Shown here piece after piece: positions 1-7,525 of a stretch of DNA of 64,000 nt. The stretch spans positions 62,001 through 126,000 of the forward strand of contig NZ_JAMBNV010000004.1 of NCBI RefSeq assembly GCF_023715245.1. Reading direction: 5' to 3'. Position 1 is the stretch's first letter. Every line of letters starts with the position of its first letter. The position numbers were made by a program, and so were the translations under genes. The DNA comes from Sporosarcina luteola (GTDB lineage Bacteria; Bacillota; Bacilli; Bacillales_A; Planococcaceae). Under the pieces are notes generated by a model. It ran no database searches and had not been told where the DNA came from. It was given only the letters and a program-made list of their open reading frames with translations.

Positions 1-180
1 TTTCAACGGCATTTCAATATCCAAAATACAAACATCCGGACGTAAATCGCGGGCCAGCCGCAATGCCTGCTCCCCATTTTCGGCTTGGCCGACCACCTCC
101 ATATCTTCCTCAAAATCAAGGAGAGTGCCTAAAGCCCCTCTCAAAATTCGCTGATCTTCAGCAATGACAATCCGGATCAT
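1..180 (-). CDS. Response regulator, partial (receiver N-terminus only)
   Basis: Sixty residues of a receiver domain are visible, starting MIRIVIAEDQ and running to CILDIEMP, where the conserved phospho-acceptor Asp sits; the rest lies beyond the window edge. The ATG overlaps the TGA of the kinase gene by 4 bases (ATGA), so the two are probably translationally coupled. With the kinase and ABC genes upstream it completes an ATPase-permease-kinase-regulator operon like B. subtilis yvfRSTU. A NarL/LuxR-type output domain is expected from the kinase class but cannot be seen. Confidence 0.9.
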   Translation of the reverse strand, partial: MIRIVIAEDQRILRGALGTLLDFEEDMEVVGQAENGEQALRLARDLRPDVCILDIEMPLK

Positions 181-1295
181 AAGGCAATCGCCCCTTCCTT
201 CGTCTTCACGACAATTGGAATCGAAATCGTGATGGCTGTCCCCAACTCGGACTCCACTTCCATTTCCCCTTCTATTAATGAAAGGCGCTCGGACATCCCC
301 TTCAACCCATTGCCCCACGGACGATCTGCAATGCCGGTTCCATTATCATGGATCCGGATGATGAGTCCCGTCGTATCTTTTTTCACAGTGACCGAGCATG
401 CAGACGCCTTGCTATGTTTCACGATATTTGTCGAAGCTTCACGCAAGCACATCCCCGCAATATTTTGCTGAAGCGGTGATAGCTCCGTGGGCATATCCAT
501 TGCATTGCATTGGAATTCAATAGTGGCGGCTCCGAGGATTTGCTCCATATGTGCTAGCTCTTCCTCTATCGTACTGACCCGCATATCCGACACAAGCTCT
601 CGGACTTGCTGAAGCGCAGAACGGGAAGTCTGCTCTATCCCCTTAGCCTCCATCTTCACCTTTTCAGGATCACTCGCAACCCTTTGGATGACTTGGCTTT
701 GCAGGGTGATGAGCGATAATGTATGCCCCAATGTATCATGCAGATCACGGGCAATACGCACCCGCTCCTCCTGTTTGATCAACGTCTTTATCTGTTCATT
801 CGCCTCATTCAATTGGTTCTTCAATTCCATTCGTTCATTCATATGCCGGATGCCGTATGGAGAGAGAATGATGACAACCAAAAAAGGCAGGAGGCTAGTG
901 AAGCTTGCAATTCCATGTTGAAACAATATCCAACCGGCACAAACTAAAATGATACTGGCAAATACTATCCATGTGCCTTTGAACTGCTTTTTATCGTTTA
1001 TCCAACCAATGAAGTTGGAAGTGTAAAAAGCTAAAAAAATGCTGTACGGATCATAAAAAACTACAAAGGCAATCGTGACAGCCACTTGGATCGACAACCA
1101 TGCATAAAATTCCCTTAAACGGATCGGCTGATAGCACTGCCGGTAGGAGATGAAAAAAAGCAGTAACAGGCCATAGCCGATTACCGCTTTCACGCCTACT
1201 TCATTGTTCACTTGATAGAGCGGTATTACGAGATAGACTAAAAATATATGGGGGATGAAGCCAAACCTTTTCGGAAACAACCTAAAGTTTTTCAT
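177..1295 (-). CDS. Sensor histidine kinase, HisKA_3 (DesK/YvfT-like)
   Basis: 372 residues. The first ~150 form about five membrane segments with no large extracellular sensor domain. The HisKA_3 phospho-acceptor motif RIARDLHDTLGH puts the phosphorylated His near residue 186. The ATP-binding part follows with an N-box (REASTNIVKHSKAS) and a G-box (DNGTGIADRPWGNGLKGM). Family knowledge: such kinases sense membrane or cell-envelope stress and phosphorylate the NarL-type regulator encoded next. The start lies 2 bases after the permease stop. Length and gene order resemble B. subtilis YvfT; the actual signal is unknown. Confidence 0.9.
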   Translation of the reverse strand: MKNFRLFPKRFGFIPHIFLVYLVIPLYQVNNEVGVKAVIGYGLLLLFFISYRQCYQPIRLREFYAWLSIQVAVTIAFVVFYDPYSIFLAFYTSNFIGWINDKKQFKGTWIVFASIILVCAGWILFQHGIASFTSLLPFLVVIILSPYGIRHMNERMELKNQLNEANEQIKTLIKQEERVRIARDLHDTLGHTLSLITLQSQVIQRVASDPEKVKMEAKGIEQTSRSALQQVRELVSDMRVSTIEEELAHMEQILGAATIEFQCNAMDMPTELSPLQQNIAGMCLREASTNIVKHSKASACSVTVKKDTTGLIIRIHDNGTGIADRPWGNGLKGMSERLSLIEGEMEVESELGTAITISIPIVVKTKEGAIAL

Positions 1296-1297
1296 GC

Positions 1298-2035
1298 TTA
1301 CACCGCTTCCTGTTTCCTTCTTATATAGATTGATAATACCATGAATACAAGCAGATAAGCCGTTAAAATCGCAATACTTTTGAATTCAGGGAATTGCCCG
1401 CGAATAATGCCCCATGCGCCATTCCCATAATGATATGCCGGCAGCCAAGAGCCAATCAGCTGTATCGTCTTCGGCAGAATTTCCATCGGCATCCACAATC
1501 CGCCTGTGATCGCCAAAGCTAAATAAATAATATTGCTGACTCCCGAAGCCGTGTCCACACGTTTCATTGTGCCTACTAGAACGCCTAATGCAAGAAACGG
1601 ATAGGAACCGACCATTATCCAAGCCGCACTCGATAACCATTCCACAAACGTCATTGACACGCCGTTCAGGATAATCCCTGCTATAAAAATGACGGCAATC
1701 GAGAACAGATGGACTGCCGATTGGCCGATCATCTTTGAAATGAAATAGCTTGAACTTGGCAGAGGCGTCACTTTGATCCACGTCGTCCACCCTTCATTCC
1801 TCTCCTGCACCATCCGGATACCGAGCGTCATGATTGCGCTTCCCATTACACTAAATATTGCGATGGACATTAGGAAATGCTTGTTCCACAAATCTTGATC
1901 ATCCATCCCCGTGTTGACGACTTTCGTGAAAATGAAATAAAACAAGATCGGCATTACTAATGACCAAAAGACGAAATACGGATTACGGAAGATCCGGATC
2001 ATTTCAATTTTGCATTCATTTATCAGCATCTTCAT
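1298..2035 (-). CDS. ABC-2 type transporter permease (YvfS-like)
   Basis: 245 residues with six hydrophobic segments and the ABC-2 pattern: a cytoplasmic N-terminus beginning MKMLINECKIEMIRIFRNPYF, then paired helices and a late GGLWMPMEILP loop typical of export permeases. Its ATG directly follows the TGA of the ATPase gene (TGAATG), so coupling is likely. It should form the membrane half of an exporter with the upstream ATPase. By analogy with YvfS or LnrMN the substrate may be an amphiphilic antibiotic or a lipid; nothing in the sequence decides this. Confidence 0.85.
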   Translation of the reverse strand: MKMLINECKIEMIRIFRNPYFVFWSLVMPILFYFIFTKVVNTGMDDQDLWNKHFLMSIAIFSVMGSAIMTLGIRMVQERNEGWTTWIKVTPLPSSSYFISKMIGQSAVHLFSIAVIFIAGIILNGVSMTFVEWLSSAAWIMVGSYPFLALGVLVGTMKRVDTASGVSNIIYLALAITGGLWMPMEILPKTIQLIGSWLPAYHYGNGAWGIIRGQFPEFKSIAILTAYLLVFMVLSIYIRRKQEAV

Positions 2036-2935
2036 TCACGATACCCCCTGTTCTACGGTCAACTGCTCGAAGGCATCTTCCAGTCTTCCTTTATCGATGG
2101 ATATATCCGAAACTGCTATTCCTTCAGTGAAGAGAGAGGATAATACGCGATCTGTGTCCTCCGTTTGAATAGCGGTTCTCCCACTTTCCTCGTAAATATC
2201 GGATACATGATTCATTGCAAGAAACTTTTCTTTCGGGAATGAACTGTCCGTCTTGAAAGAAATCGTCTTCTTCAGCAGTCGCTGTTTGATTGTTGAAGGA
2301 CATCCATCCGCAATCAATTTTCCTTCGTTGAATAACAGGATGCGCGTCGCCACATCATCGGCTTCTTGCAAATAATGGGTGGAGAATAATATCGTTTTCC
2401 CTTCGCCTGCTAGCTGCCGGACTCTTGCCCAAAAGTCTTTCCGCGCCGTGCTGTCCATCCCGACTGTCGGTTCATCAAAAAATACGAGATCGGGATTTCC
2501 TGCCATTGCGAGCGCAAAGTTGACACGTCGCTTTTGTCCGCCTGAAAGCTTCTCCGTCCGCTTGTTCAATTCACTTTCCTGCAAACCGGTCAACCTGATC
2601 ATCTCTTCCATCGTCAACGAGTTCGGATAATAACTTCTGAACAGAGCAAGCACCTCTTTCACCTTCAGCGCATCCATTAGGCTCACTTGCTGGAGCATTA
2701 CCCCTATCCTTTCCCGCACCTTTTGACGTTGAGGCGGTTGATTGAAAAGCGAAACCTCACCCGAAGTCGGATGAAGCAATCCGAGCATCATAAGGATCGT
2801 TGTGCTCTTTCCCGCCCCATTCGGCCCAAGAATGGCAACTACTTCACCGGATTGAATAGTGAACGAGACGTTCTCCACCGCTTTTTTCCCTTTGAATTCT
2901 TTTGATAGATTTTTAATATCGACAACTGTTTCCAT
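2036..2935 (-). CDS. ABC transporter ATP-binding protein (YvfR-like)
   Basis: 299 residues, DrrA/CcmA type. Walker A (GPNGAGKST) lies near residue 37, the signature LSGGQKRR near 130, and Walker B LVFFDEPTVGMD follows. The ~80-residue C-terminal extension (from about FKTDSSFP) is the regulatory domain found in ABC-2 exporter ATPases. It is the first gene of the four-gene exporter and two-component operon. The start ATG is preceded by GGGGAGTGTGAGCAT, a good ribosome site. Export of a toxic amphiphile is the usual role of such sets, but the substrate is unknown. Confidence 0.9.
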   Translation of the reverse strand: METVVDIKNLSKEFKGKKAVENVSFTIQSGEVVAILGPNGAGKSTTILMMLGLLHPTSGEVSLFNQPPQRQKVRERIGVMLQQVSLMDALKVKEVLALFRSYYPNSLTMEEMIRLTGLQESELNKRTEKLSGGQKRRVNFALAMAGNPDLVFFDEPTVGMDSTARKDFWARVRQLAGEGKTILFSTHYLQEADDVATRILLFNEGKLIADGCPSTIKQRLLKKTISFKTDSSFPKEKFLAMNHVSDIYEESGRTAIQTEDTDRVLSSLFTEGIAVSDISIDKGRLEDAFEQLTVEQGVS

Positions 2936-2996
2936 ATGCTCACACTCCCCTTGTTCATATCATAGATGGGAGGTGGCGTTTTTTTCAGTACGCTCT

Positions 2997-3023
2997 GTCA
3001 TGTCTTGAGATGACTTTTGTCAT
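2997..3023 (-). promoter_or_regulatory. Candidate operator upstream of the exporter/two-component operon
   Basis: Three copies of a GTCAT/ATGAC pentamer lie in alternating orientation at 2997-3001, 3010-3014 and 3019-3023, giving two overlapping inverted repeats (ATGAC-tttt-GTCAT is perfect). They sit 62-88 bases upstream of the ATPase start, where a NarL-family regulator would bind its own promoter. The assignment to the cognate regulator is inference. Confidence 0.45.
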
Positions 3024-3045
3024 GAAGGAACTATTTTTGTGAATG

Positions 3046-3076
3046 AAAAAAGGGAGACATCAAGTGATGTTCTCCC
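3046..3076 (-). terminator. Rho-independent terminator of the TerC-family gene
   Basis: GGGAGAacATCA/TGATgtCTCCC hairpin at 3052-3076, followed on the minus strand by six T residues. It lies 27 bases past the stop of the gene at 3103-3867. Confidence 0.85.
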
Positions 3077-3102
3077 GCTCATTTAACTCAAAGCATCCTT
3101 CC

Positions 3103-3867
3103 CTAGTCGCTCCCGGATTTATTGCTAGGAGCAAACCAACCGATCAGTGCAATCGCTACTAATACTCCATAAAAAATCACGGTCCAAACAGTACTGTGAG
3201 GGAAATTATGGTCTAAGACACCGATATCCTCATGGGCAAGGGTGATGATCGCTAATTTGACACCAACCCAGGCTACAATTGCATAGGCTGTCGTTTCCAA
3301 TGCCGGGCGTTTGTCGAGAAGCTTCACAAACCAGGTTGCAGCAAACTTGATGAGGACAAGGCCAGCAACACCGCCAATAACAACGACGATAAATTGCCCT
3401 CCATCCATGCCGCCAATATCGCCAAGTGGGGAATCTGGAAGTCCGAGGGCAAGTGCAACTGCAGCCAATATCGAATCGATTGCAAATGCGAGATCGGCTA
3501 ATGCAATTTTCCCTACCGTTGGCCAAAAACCTTTCCCAGCCGATTCCTTCTCATCGTCCTTGTGAATGTTTTTATTTTCTTTCCCGAAACGTGCCTTGAT
3601 GACATGCTTTAATCCTAAATATAGAAGATAGGCGGCTCCTATTGCTTGTATCTGCCAGACATTCGCAATAAAAGAAATCGCAAAAAGTGCAGCAAATCTA
3701 AAAACGAAGGCCATAATGATTCCGTAATTGATCGCTCTCTTTTTCTCTTCCTCCGGTAAATGTTTCGCAATAACTGCAAGTACGAGCGCATTGTCAGCCG
3801 ATAATAACGCTTCCAATCCTATTAGAATTAACAGCGTCCAGGCATACTCCAACCAGATTGACTCCAT
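3103..3867 (-). CDS. TerC family integral membrane protein
   Basis: 254 residues with seven or eight membrane helices. Two TerC signatures are visible: EALLSADNALVLAVIAKHLP near residue 20 and ADLAFAIDSILAAVAL near residue 125, with the buried acidic residues thought to bind metal. The closest remembered relatives are B. subtilis YceF and YkoY. Members have been linked to Mn2+ export or to metal loading of exported enzymes. It is a single gene with its own terminator. No yybP-ykoY (Mn) riboswitch was recognised in the leader between it and rsgA. Confidence 0.88.
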   Translation of the reverse strand: MESIWLEYAWTLLILIGLEALLSADNALVLAVIAKHLPEEEKKRAINYGIIMAFVFRFAALFAISFIANVWQIQAIGAAYLLYLGLKHVIKARFGKENKNIHKDDEKESAGKGFWPTVGKIALADLAFAIDSILAAVALALGLPDSPLGDIGGMDGGQFIVVVIGGVAGLVLIKFAATWFVKLLDKRPALETTAYAIVAWVGVKLAIITLAHEDIGVLDHNFPHSTVWTVIFYGVLVAIALIGWFAPSNKSGSD

Positions 3868-3950
3868 CTACGACTCCCCAATCTTTAAGTAAAGATTTCA
3901 TCTGTAGAATGTCCCATTAAGCAAATAGTATTCTTTTAGCACTTTAATCA

Positions 3951-3988
3951 AAAAAAACAGGGGCTAAGGTTTTTCACCTTTGCCCCTG
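3951..3988 (-). terminator. Rho-independent terminator of rsgA
   Basis: Hairpin 3958-3988 (CAGGGGCaAAGGT against its complement, one mismatch, loop of five), followed on the minus strand by TTTTTTT. It begins 10 bases past the rsgA stop. Confidence 0.9.
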
Positions 3989-3998
3989 CCACTACAGT

Positions 3999-5081
3999 TC
4001 ATTTCTTTTTAGATGGATGCTTCCGCATTCCCTTCGTTATCTTCTTCCATTTGTCCCTTTCGGCCGCTTGTGCTTGGCGGTCCATTTTCCGGTCGAGGAA
4101 TGCGATTTCTTTCTGGAGTTTAACGTAGTTTCCATAACGTTCAGCCGACAACTCTCCAGTTTCGAGTGCATTACGGATGGCGCAGCCCGGCTCACTTTCA
4201 TGTCCGCAATCGCCGAATTTGCATGCAGCTGAAAGTTCCTCAATATCCTTGAATCCGGAATCGAGGCTTTCACTTTCATTCCACAATTGGAACTCTCGCA
4301 TTCCCGGCGTGTCGATGAGCACGCCTCCTGTCGGAATTTTGATGAGCTCACGGTGGGTCGTCGTATGTCGACCTTTTGCGTCATCTTCCCGGATGTCTTG
4401 CACCGCCATCTTCCCTTCACCGCAAATCGAATTGACGAGCGATGATTTTCCAACGCCGGAAGAACCTAATAATGCAGCCGTTTTGCCGTTAGTCAACATA
4501 TCCGTAATCTGATCGATGCCTTCCCCAGTCGTATTGCTCACCGGGAAAACATCCGTGCCGAATGCGATAGCCCTTGCCATCTCTAAATAATGATCGGGGT
4601 CGTCGCTAACATCCATTTTCGTCAGGACGACAACCGGCGTCGCACCAGAATCATAGGCAGCAACGAGGTACCGTTCCAATCGTCTTGCATTGAAGTCGTG
4701 ATTCATCGACATGACGAGGAAAACAATGTCGACATTTACTGCAATAATCTGTTCGGAAATTGTCGACCCCGCCGATTTTCTTGAGAATAACGAAGTCCTT
4801 GGTAGGATGGCGTGGATGATGCCGCGCTCTTCCCCGGGCATCCTTTCGACGACTACCCAATCCCCGACTGCCGGATAATCCCTTCGTTCATGGGCCGCAT
4901 GTTGAAATGCGCCCGAGCAGACGGAGAGCCACTCCCCTTCTGCCGTCATTACCCGGTACATCCGTTTATGTTCAAGCGTTACACGTCCTGGAACGCAATT
5001 GTCCGCTTTCACTTCTTCTACTATCGTATCTATATTTTCTTGTTGGAATTGATTCCATCCGTATTCGTGTAAGTTAATCAA
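3999..5081 (-). CDS. rsgA: Ribosome small subunit-dependent GTPase A
   Basis: 360 residues with an N-terminal OB fold, then a circularly permuted GTPase: G4 TKMD at about 154-157, P-loop GSSGVGKS at 206-213, G3 DTPG at 257-260. The C-terminal zinc site is CKFGDCGHESEPGC (Cys287, Cys292, His294, Cys300). RsgA releases late assembly factors from the 30S subunit. The start is TTG with AGGAGG seven bases upstream. At 360 residues it is longer than the 298-residue B. subtilis RsgA, so this may be a second, longer paralogue of the kind many Bacillales carry. Confidence 0.93.
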   Translation of the reverse strand: MINLHEYGWNQFQQENIDTIVEEVKADNCVPGRVTLEHKRMYRVMTAEGEWLSVCSGAFQHAAHERRDYPAVGDWVVVERMPGEERGIIHAILPRTSLFSRKSAGSTISEQIIAVNVDIVFLVMSMNHDFNARRLERYLVAAYDSGATPVVVLTKMDVSDDPDHYLEMARAIAFGTDVFPVSNTTGEGIDQITDMLTNGKTAALLGSSGVGKSSLVNSICGEGKMAVQDIREDDAKGRHTTTHRELIKIPTGGVLIDTPGMREFQLWNESESLDSGFKDIEELSAACKFGDCGHESEPGCAIRNALETGELSAERYGNYVKLQKEIAFLDRKMDRQAQAAERDKWKKITKGMRKHPSKKK

Positions 5082-5102
5082 TGTTTTTCCTCCTATTATG
5101 TA

Positions 5103-5286
5103 CTAGACAAAAGCGCAGGGCGCCTGCGGAGTGGTTTACAGTCTAAGTGCGCCGCGTCCTGCGGCAACGACTGCATGACCGGCATCCTGCCGGCCTCAGG
5201 CATAAGGCAAAGATGCATTGTGGCGTTCTTTGCCACAAAGCAGCTTTGACTTATGACCCCGAGACTCTGGCGCCCGGAGCTAGACG
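5103..5286. repeat. GC-rich dispersed intergenic element (CTAGAC...GGCGCC type)
   Basis: This block is clearly more GC-rich than its flanks. It begins near CTAGAC with AAGCGCAGGGCGCC and ends GGCGCCCGGAGCTAGAC. Inside are short inverted repeats (CCGGCATCCTGCCGG; TGGCGTTCTTTGCCA). I recall very similar blocks (ending GCGCCCGGAGCTAGAC) as multicopy elements between genes of Sporosarcina, Lysinibacillus and relatives. No convincing ORF uses it. It separates the small-peptide transcript from rsgA. Confidence 0.65.
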
Positions 5287-5292
5287 TCATAG

Positions 5293-5328
5293 AAAAAAGC
5301 ATGGTTCCGGGATCGGACACCATGCTTT
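5293..5328 (-). terminator. Rho-independent terminator after the 22-codon ORF
   Basis: Perfect ten-base stem AAAGCATGGT/ACCATGCTTT (5296-5305 with 5319-5328), followed on the minus strand by further T residues. It closes a transcript that would start near 5450. Confidence 0.88.
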
Positions 5329-5356
5329 CACGCGCATAACAGAAGAAACATGCCTA

Positions 5357-5425
5357 TTACGAAGGCATGGCAGGTGAATGTATGGTGCCGATCAATTGTG
5401 CAATAGCCTTATTGATTGTAGCCAT
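5357..5425 (-). CDS. Putative 22-residue peptide with its own promoter and terminator
   Basis: ATG at 5425 follows GCAGGTGATGTTTT (AGGTGAT ribosome site). The peptide begins MATINKAIAQLIGTI and ends SPAMPS. Residues 3-15 would form an amphipathic helix (Ile4, Ala7, Ile8, Leu11, Ile12, Ile15 on one face). A near-consensus promoter lies 33-61 bases upstream and an intrinsic terminator 29 bases downstream, so the transcript is about 150 nt with this as its only good ORF. The stop codon falls in a small CATGCC/GGCATG hairpin. I do not recognise the family. It could be a secreted or membrane-active peptide, a leader, or an sRNA with incidental coding. Confidence 0.5.
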   Translation of the reverse strand: MATINKAIAQLIGTIHSPAMPS

Positions 5426-5457
5426 AAAACATCACCTGCTTTCTGAAAGTTGTATTT

Positions 5458-5486
5458 ATCATAACAAATCGATCATTTTAGGTCAA
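5458..5486 (-). promoter_or_regulatory. Sigma-A promoter for the 22-codon ORF
   Basis: On the minus strand: TTGACC, exactly 17 bases, TATGAT. The -35 box overlaps the TGA stop of the vanZ-like gene, so this is an independent promoter tucked against the preceding gene. Confidence 0.8.
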
Positions 5487-6076
5487 CAGATTTTTTGCGA
5501 TGCAACTACTTTCCAAATGAGATAGATAAAATATCCTATAACGACGCCGATCGTATTCAAAATAATATCGTCAATATCCGTGCTGCGGCCGATAAAATAT
5601 TGGGTGCCTTCGATGAAGCAAGTGACACCTAACCCAATAAAGGCAATTTTACCAAACGAGCGCATCCTTCTCCATAGCAACGGTATGAAAAATCCGATCG
5701 GAGAAAACACGAACAAATTGCCGAGAAGATTCACGAGCGAAACGCTGCTCCAACCACTCACATACTCATTGGCTTGAAAGTAATTCATGATTGTTCGAAA
5801 CGGGATCATATTGACGCTTGATAACCGGTCAAATCTGTAAACATCAAAAAAGAACTCGCCCGTATTTCCGTCCAACCCGATACTCCACCTTGGAATAATC
5901 GTTTGGGAGGCAAGGCCTACTAAGTAGAGGATGAATACGGCAAGTAGCAGTTCATGTGATTTATTGACGGGATGCTTTCTTATTTTAATGATGATGATTC
6001 GGGCAATAATGTATATTGGTATTGCTACAATCATATACCCGAGCATATTAATGACATATGTACTAATTAACCACAT
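5483..6076 (-). CDS. VanZ family membrane protein
   Basis: 197 residues. An N-terminal helix is followed by a basic stretch (IIIKIRKHPVN), then the VanZ-like core with NMIPFRTI near the middle, a long central helix pair and the conserved region around FIEGTQYFIGRSTDIDDIILNTIGVVIGY. VanZ gives low-level teicoplanin resistance in enterococci, but most chromosomal members have no known role. A strong AAGGAGGAGCT site precedes the ATG. No glycopeptide resistance genes are nearby. Confidence 0.88.
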   Translation of the reverse strand: MWLISTYVINMLGYMIVAIPIYIIARIIIIKIRKHPVNKSHELLLAVFILYLVGLASQTIIPRWSIGLDGNTGEFFFDVYRFDRLSSVNMIPFRTIMNYFQANEYVSGWSSVSLVNLLGNLFVFSPIGFFIPLLWRRMRSFGKIAFIGLGVTCFIEGTQYFIGRSTDIDDIILNTIGVVIGYFIYLIWKVVASQKIC

Positions 6077-6158
6077 AGCTCCTCCTTTTCACTCCGTTTT
6101 CTGCTTACAGAGCTTGACGTTTTCGCTCTTGGAGTTGTTCCCCATGGTCCGTGGAAAG

Positions 6159-6275
6159 TTATCGGTCAATTCCTGGTGGTTATCGGTCATTTCCCTAGTT
6201 TTATCGTTCAATCTGGGCGAGTTATCGATCATTTCACGGAAGTTATCGGTCATTTTCACAACTTTATCGTCATTT
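6159..6275. repeat. Tandem array, exact 21-bp period, TTATCGGTCA core
   Basis: Six copies of a TTATCGgTCA-type core begin at 6159, 6180, 6201, 6222, 6243 and 6264, always 21 bases apart, with variable DNA between. Because 21 is a multiple of three, the minus strand stays open and would encode a heptad repeat (MTDNxxE-like), but no ribosome site precedes its ATG. It lies between a terminator and the vanZ-like gene. Confidence 0.8.
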
Positions 6276-6296
6276 CGTGACCTTCGACCCATAACA

Positions 6297-6331
6297 AAAA
6301 GCTTCGACGGGCGTCTGCCTTCGAAGCTTTT
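6297..6331 (-). terminator. Rho-independent terminator of the phosphoesterase gene
   Basis: Stem AAAAGCTTCGA/TCGAAGCTTTT (6297-6307 with 6321-6331). On the minus strand it is followed by TTG and lies directly past the stop at 6336. Confidence 0.85.
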
Positions 6332-6335
6332 CGAA

Positions 6336-7409
6336 TTACAGTAAACAATCCTTCGGAATCCACCCTACGTCGCCCCTACTCGACTTCACTAATATATATC
6401 CTTCGTGGCGGTCATCTACAATCGAGACAGTATCTCCTTTTTCAACGGACAAAAACGTTGTACTCAAGTCGTTTTTACAGCGGCCCTCATAAATGAACTC
6501 ATTTTTTATCCATTGTTCAATGCCAAGGTTTGTATTCTCACACAAAGTGAAGAACTCCTCTTCCTTTAGGAGGCGCAATTCATAGTTTGGATAGGTGACC
6601 GTTCCGACACGCCCCCTTTCATCCACATGATCCCGTATAATTGTTTTTTCATTCAATCCATCAACGTATGTATAACTGATGTCTTCCCCTTCAATGAGTA
6701 TAGCGTTCAACTGCCCATCCTCTTTTATTTGATTGCCGCCATCTATGGCAATCACTCTTTTCTCTAAATCGATTAGCGGACAGTTCGAGCTGACTGCATT
6801 TGCCCGATAATTGACGACAGGCCAATGCCCTGCGATAACCGTCTTATCCGCCTGATGCCCTTTCTCATAAAATGCCTGGGCATATAAAGCATATTTGCGG
6901 CTTGTTTCCTTCCAAACCGGAATATCCTCTATACCTGCGTGAATGATGATGAAATCGTCTGTTTCATAGGCGATGGGAAGTTGGTCCAGCCAGGCAAGCA
7001 CCTCACCAAAATGACTCCTATAAAATTCGCCAAGTTCCTGGAGCGTCGCAAATTCGTCCAGCGACTTTCCGTGGAGGTCGAGCATTTCATTCAAAATGGA
7101 GTGCTTCCGCTGCTCCATATAATTTTTGATGCCTTCCACATGATTGAATACATAATCGTGGACGACATCACAATTTCCTTTTGTAATAAAGACGCGATCA
7201 GATTCTACGCTCAGCTTTCTCGCAAATGCCACCGTCGAAAGGCTATCCGGACCTTTTTCGCAAAGATCCCCATTGATGAATAAATAATCTTCCTTCGTAT
7301 AGTTCACTTTCTCAAGCAATTCTTGAAACAGCGGTAAGTTTGCATGAATATCCGACGTGATAATCACACGTCTATCTTTCTCCAATTTCAATTCCCTTAC
7401 ATCAATCAT
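6336..7409 (-). CDS. Metallophosphoesterase with C-terminal SH3-like domain
   Basis: 357 residues. Calcineurin-type motifs are in order: SDIHAN near residue 20, GDLCEKGPDS near 47, GNCD near 78, IHAG near 158 and GHWPV near 193, the ligands of a dinuclear metal site. The layout resembles the PrpE/Ap4A-hydrolase-like and serine/threonine phosphatase branch. The last ~55 residues (VEKGDTVSIVDDRHEGYILVKSSRGDVGWIP) look like a bacterial SH3 domain, unusual for a protein with no signal peptide. The substrate is unknown. It forms a single-gene unit with its own terminator. Confidence 0.82.
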   Translation of the reverse strand: MIDVRELKLEKDRRVIITSDIHANLPLFQELLEKVNYTKEDYLFINGDLCEKGPDSLSTVAFARKLSVESDRVFITKGNCDVVHDYVFNHVEGIKNYMEQRKHSILNEMLDLHGKSLDEFATLQELGEFYRSHFGEVLAWLDQLPIAYETDDFIIIHAGIEDIPVWKETSRKYALYAQAFYEKGHQADKTVIAGHWPVVNYRANAVSSNCPLIDLEKRVIAIDGGNQIKEDGQLNAILIEGEDISYTYVDGLNEKTIIRDHVDERGRVGTVTYPNYELRLLKEEEFFTLCENTNLGIEQWIKNEFIYEGRCKNDLSTTFLSVEKGDTVSIVDDRHEGYILVKSSRGDVGWIPKDCLL

Positions 7410-7495
7410 GACTTCATTTCCCCTTTACCAAACCCGGTTTCTGAATCATCTTTATTCTCTACAAACGACTATACCATATGGAAGTAATCGGCAAA

Positions 7496-7520
7496 AGGGT
7501 CCCACTCCAAATGGGACCCT
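7496..7520 (-). terminator. Rho-independent terminator of the ykoFEDC operon
   Basis: Perfect nine-base stem AGGGTCCCA/TGGGACCCT with a seven-base loop, followed by TTTTGCC on the minus strand, six bases past the ykoC stop. Confidence 0.9.
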
Positions 7521-7525
7521 CAACG

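Noticed and set aside
3868..3950. yybP-ykoY manganese riboswitch before the TerC-family gene
   Set aside because: The short leader lacks the conserved aptamer blocks.
6089..6292. 67-codon minus-strand ORF with heptad MTDN repeats
   Set aside because: Its ATG lies in the tail of a terminator with no ribosome site; the frame is open because the DNA repeats in 21-base units.
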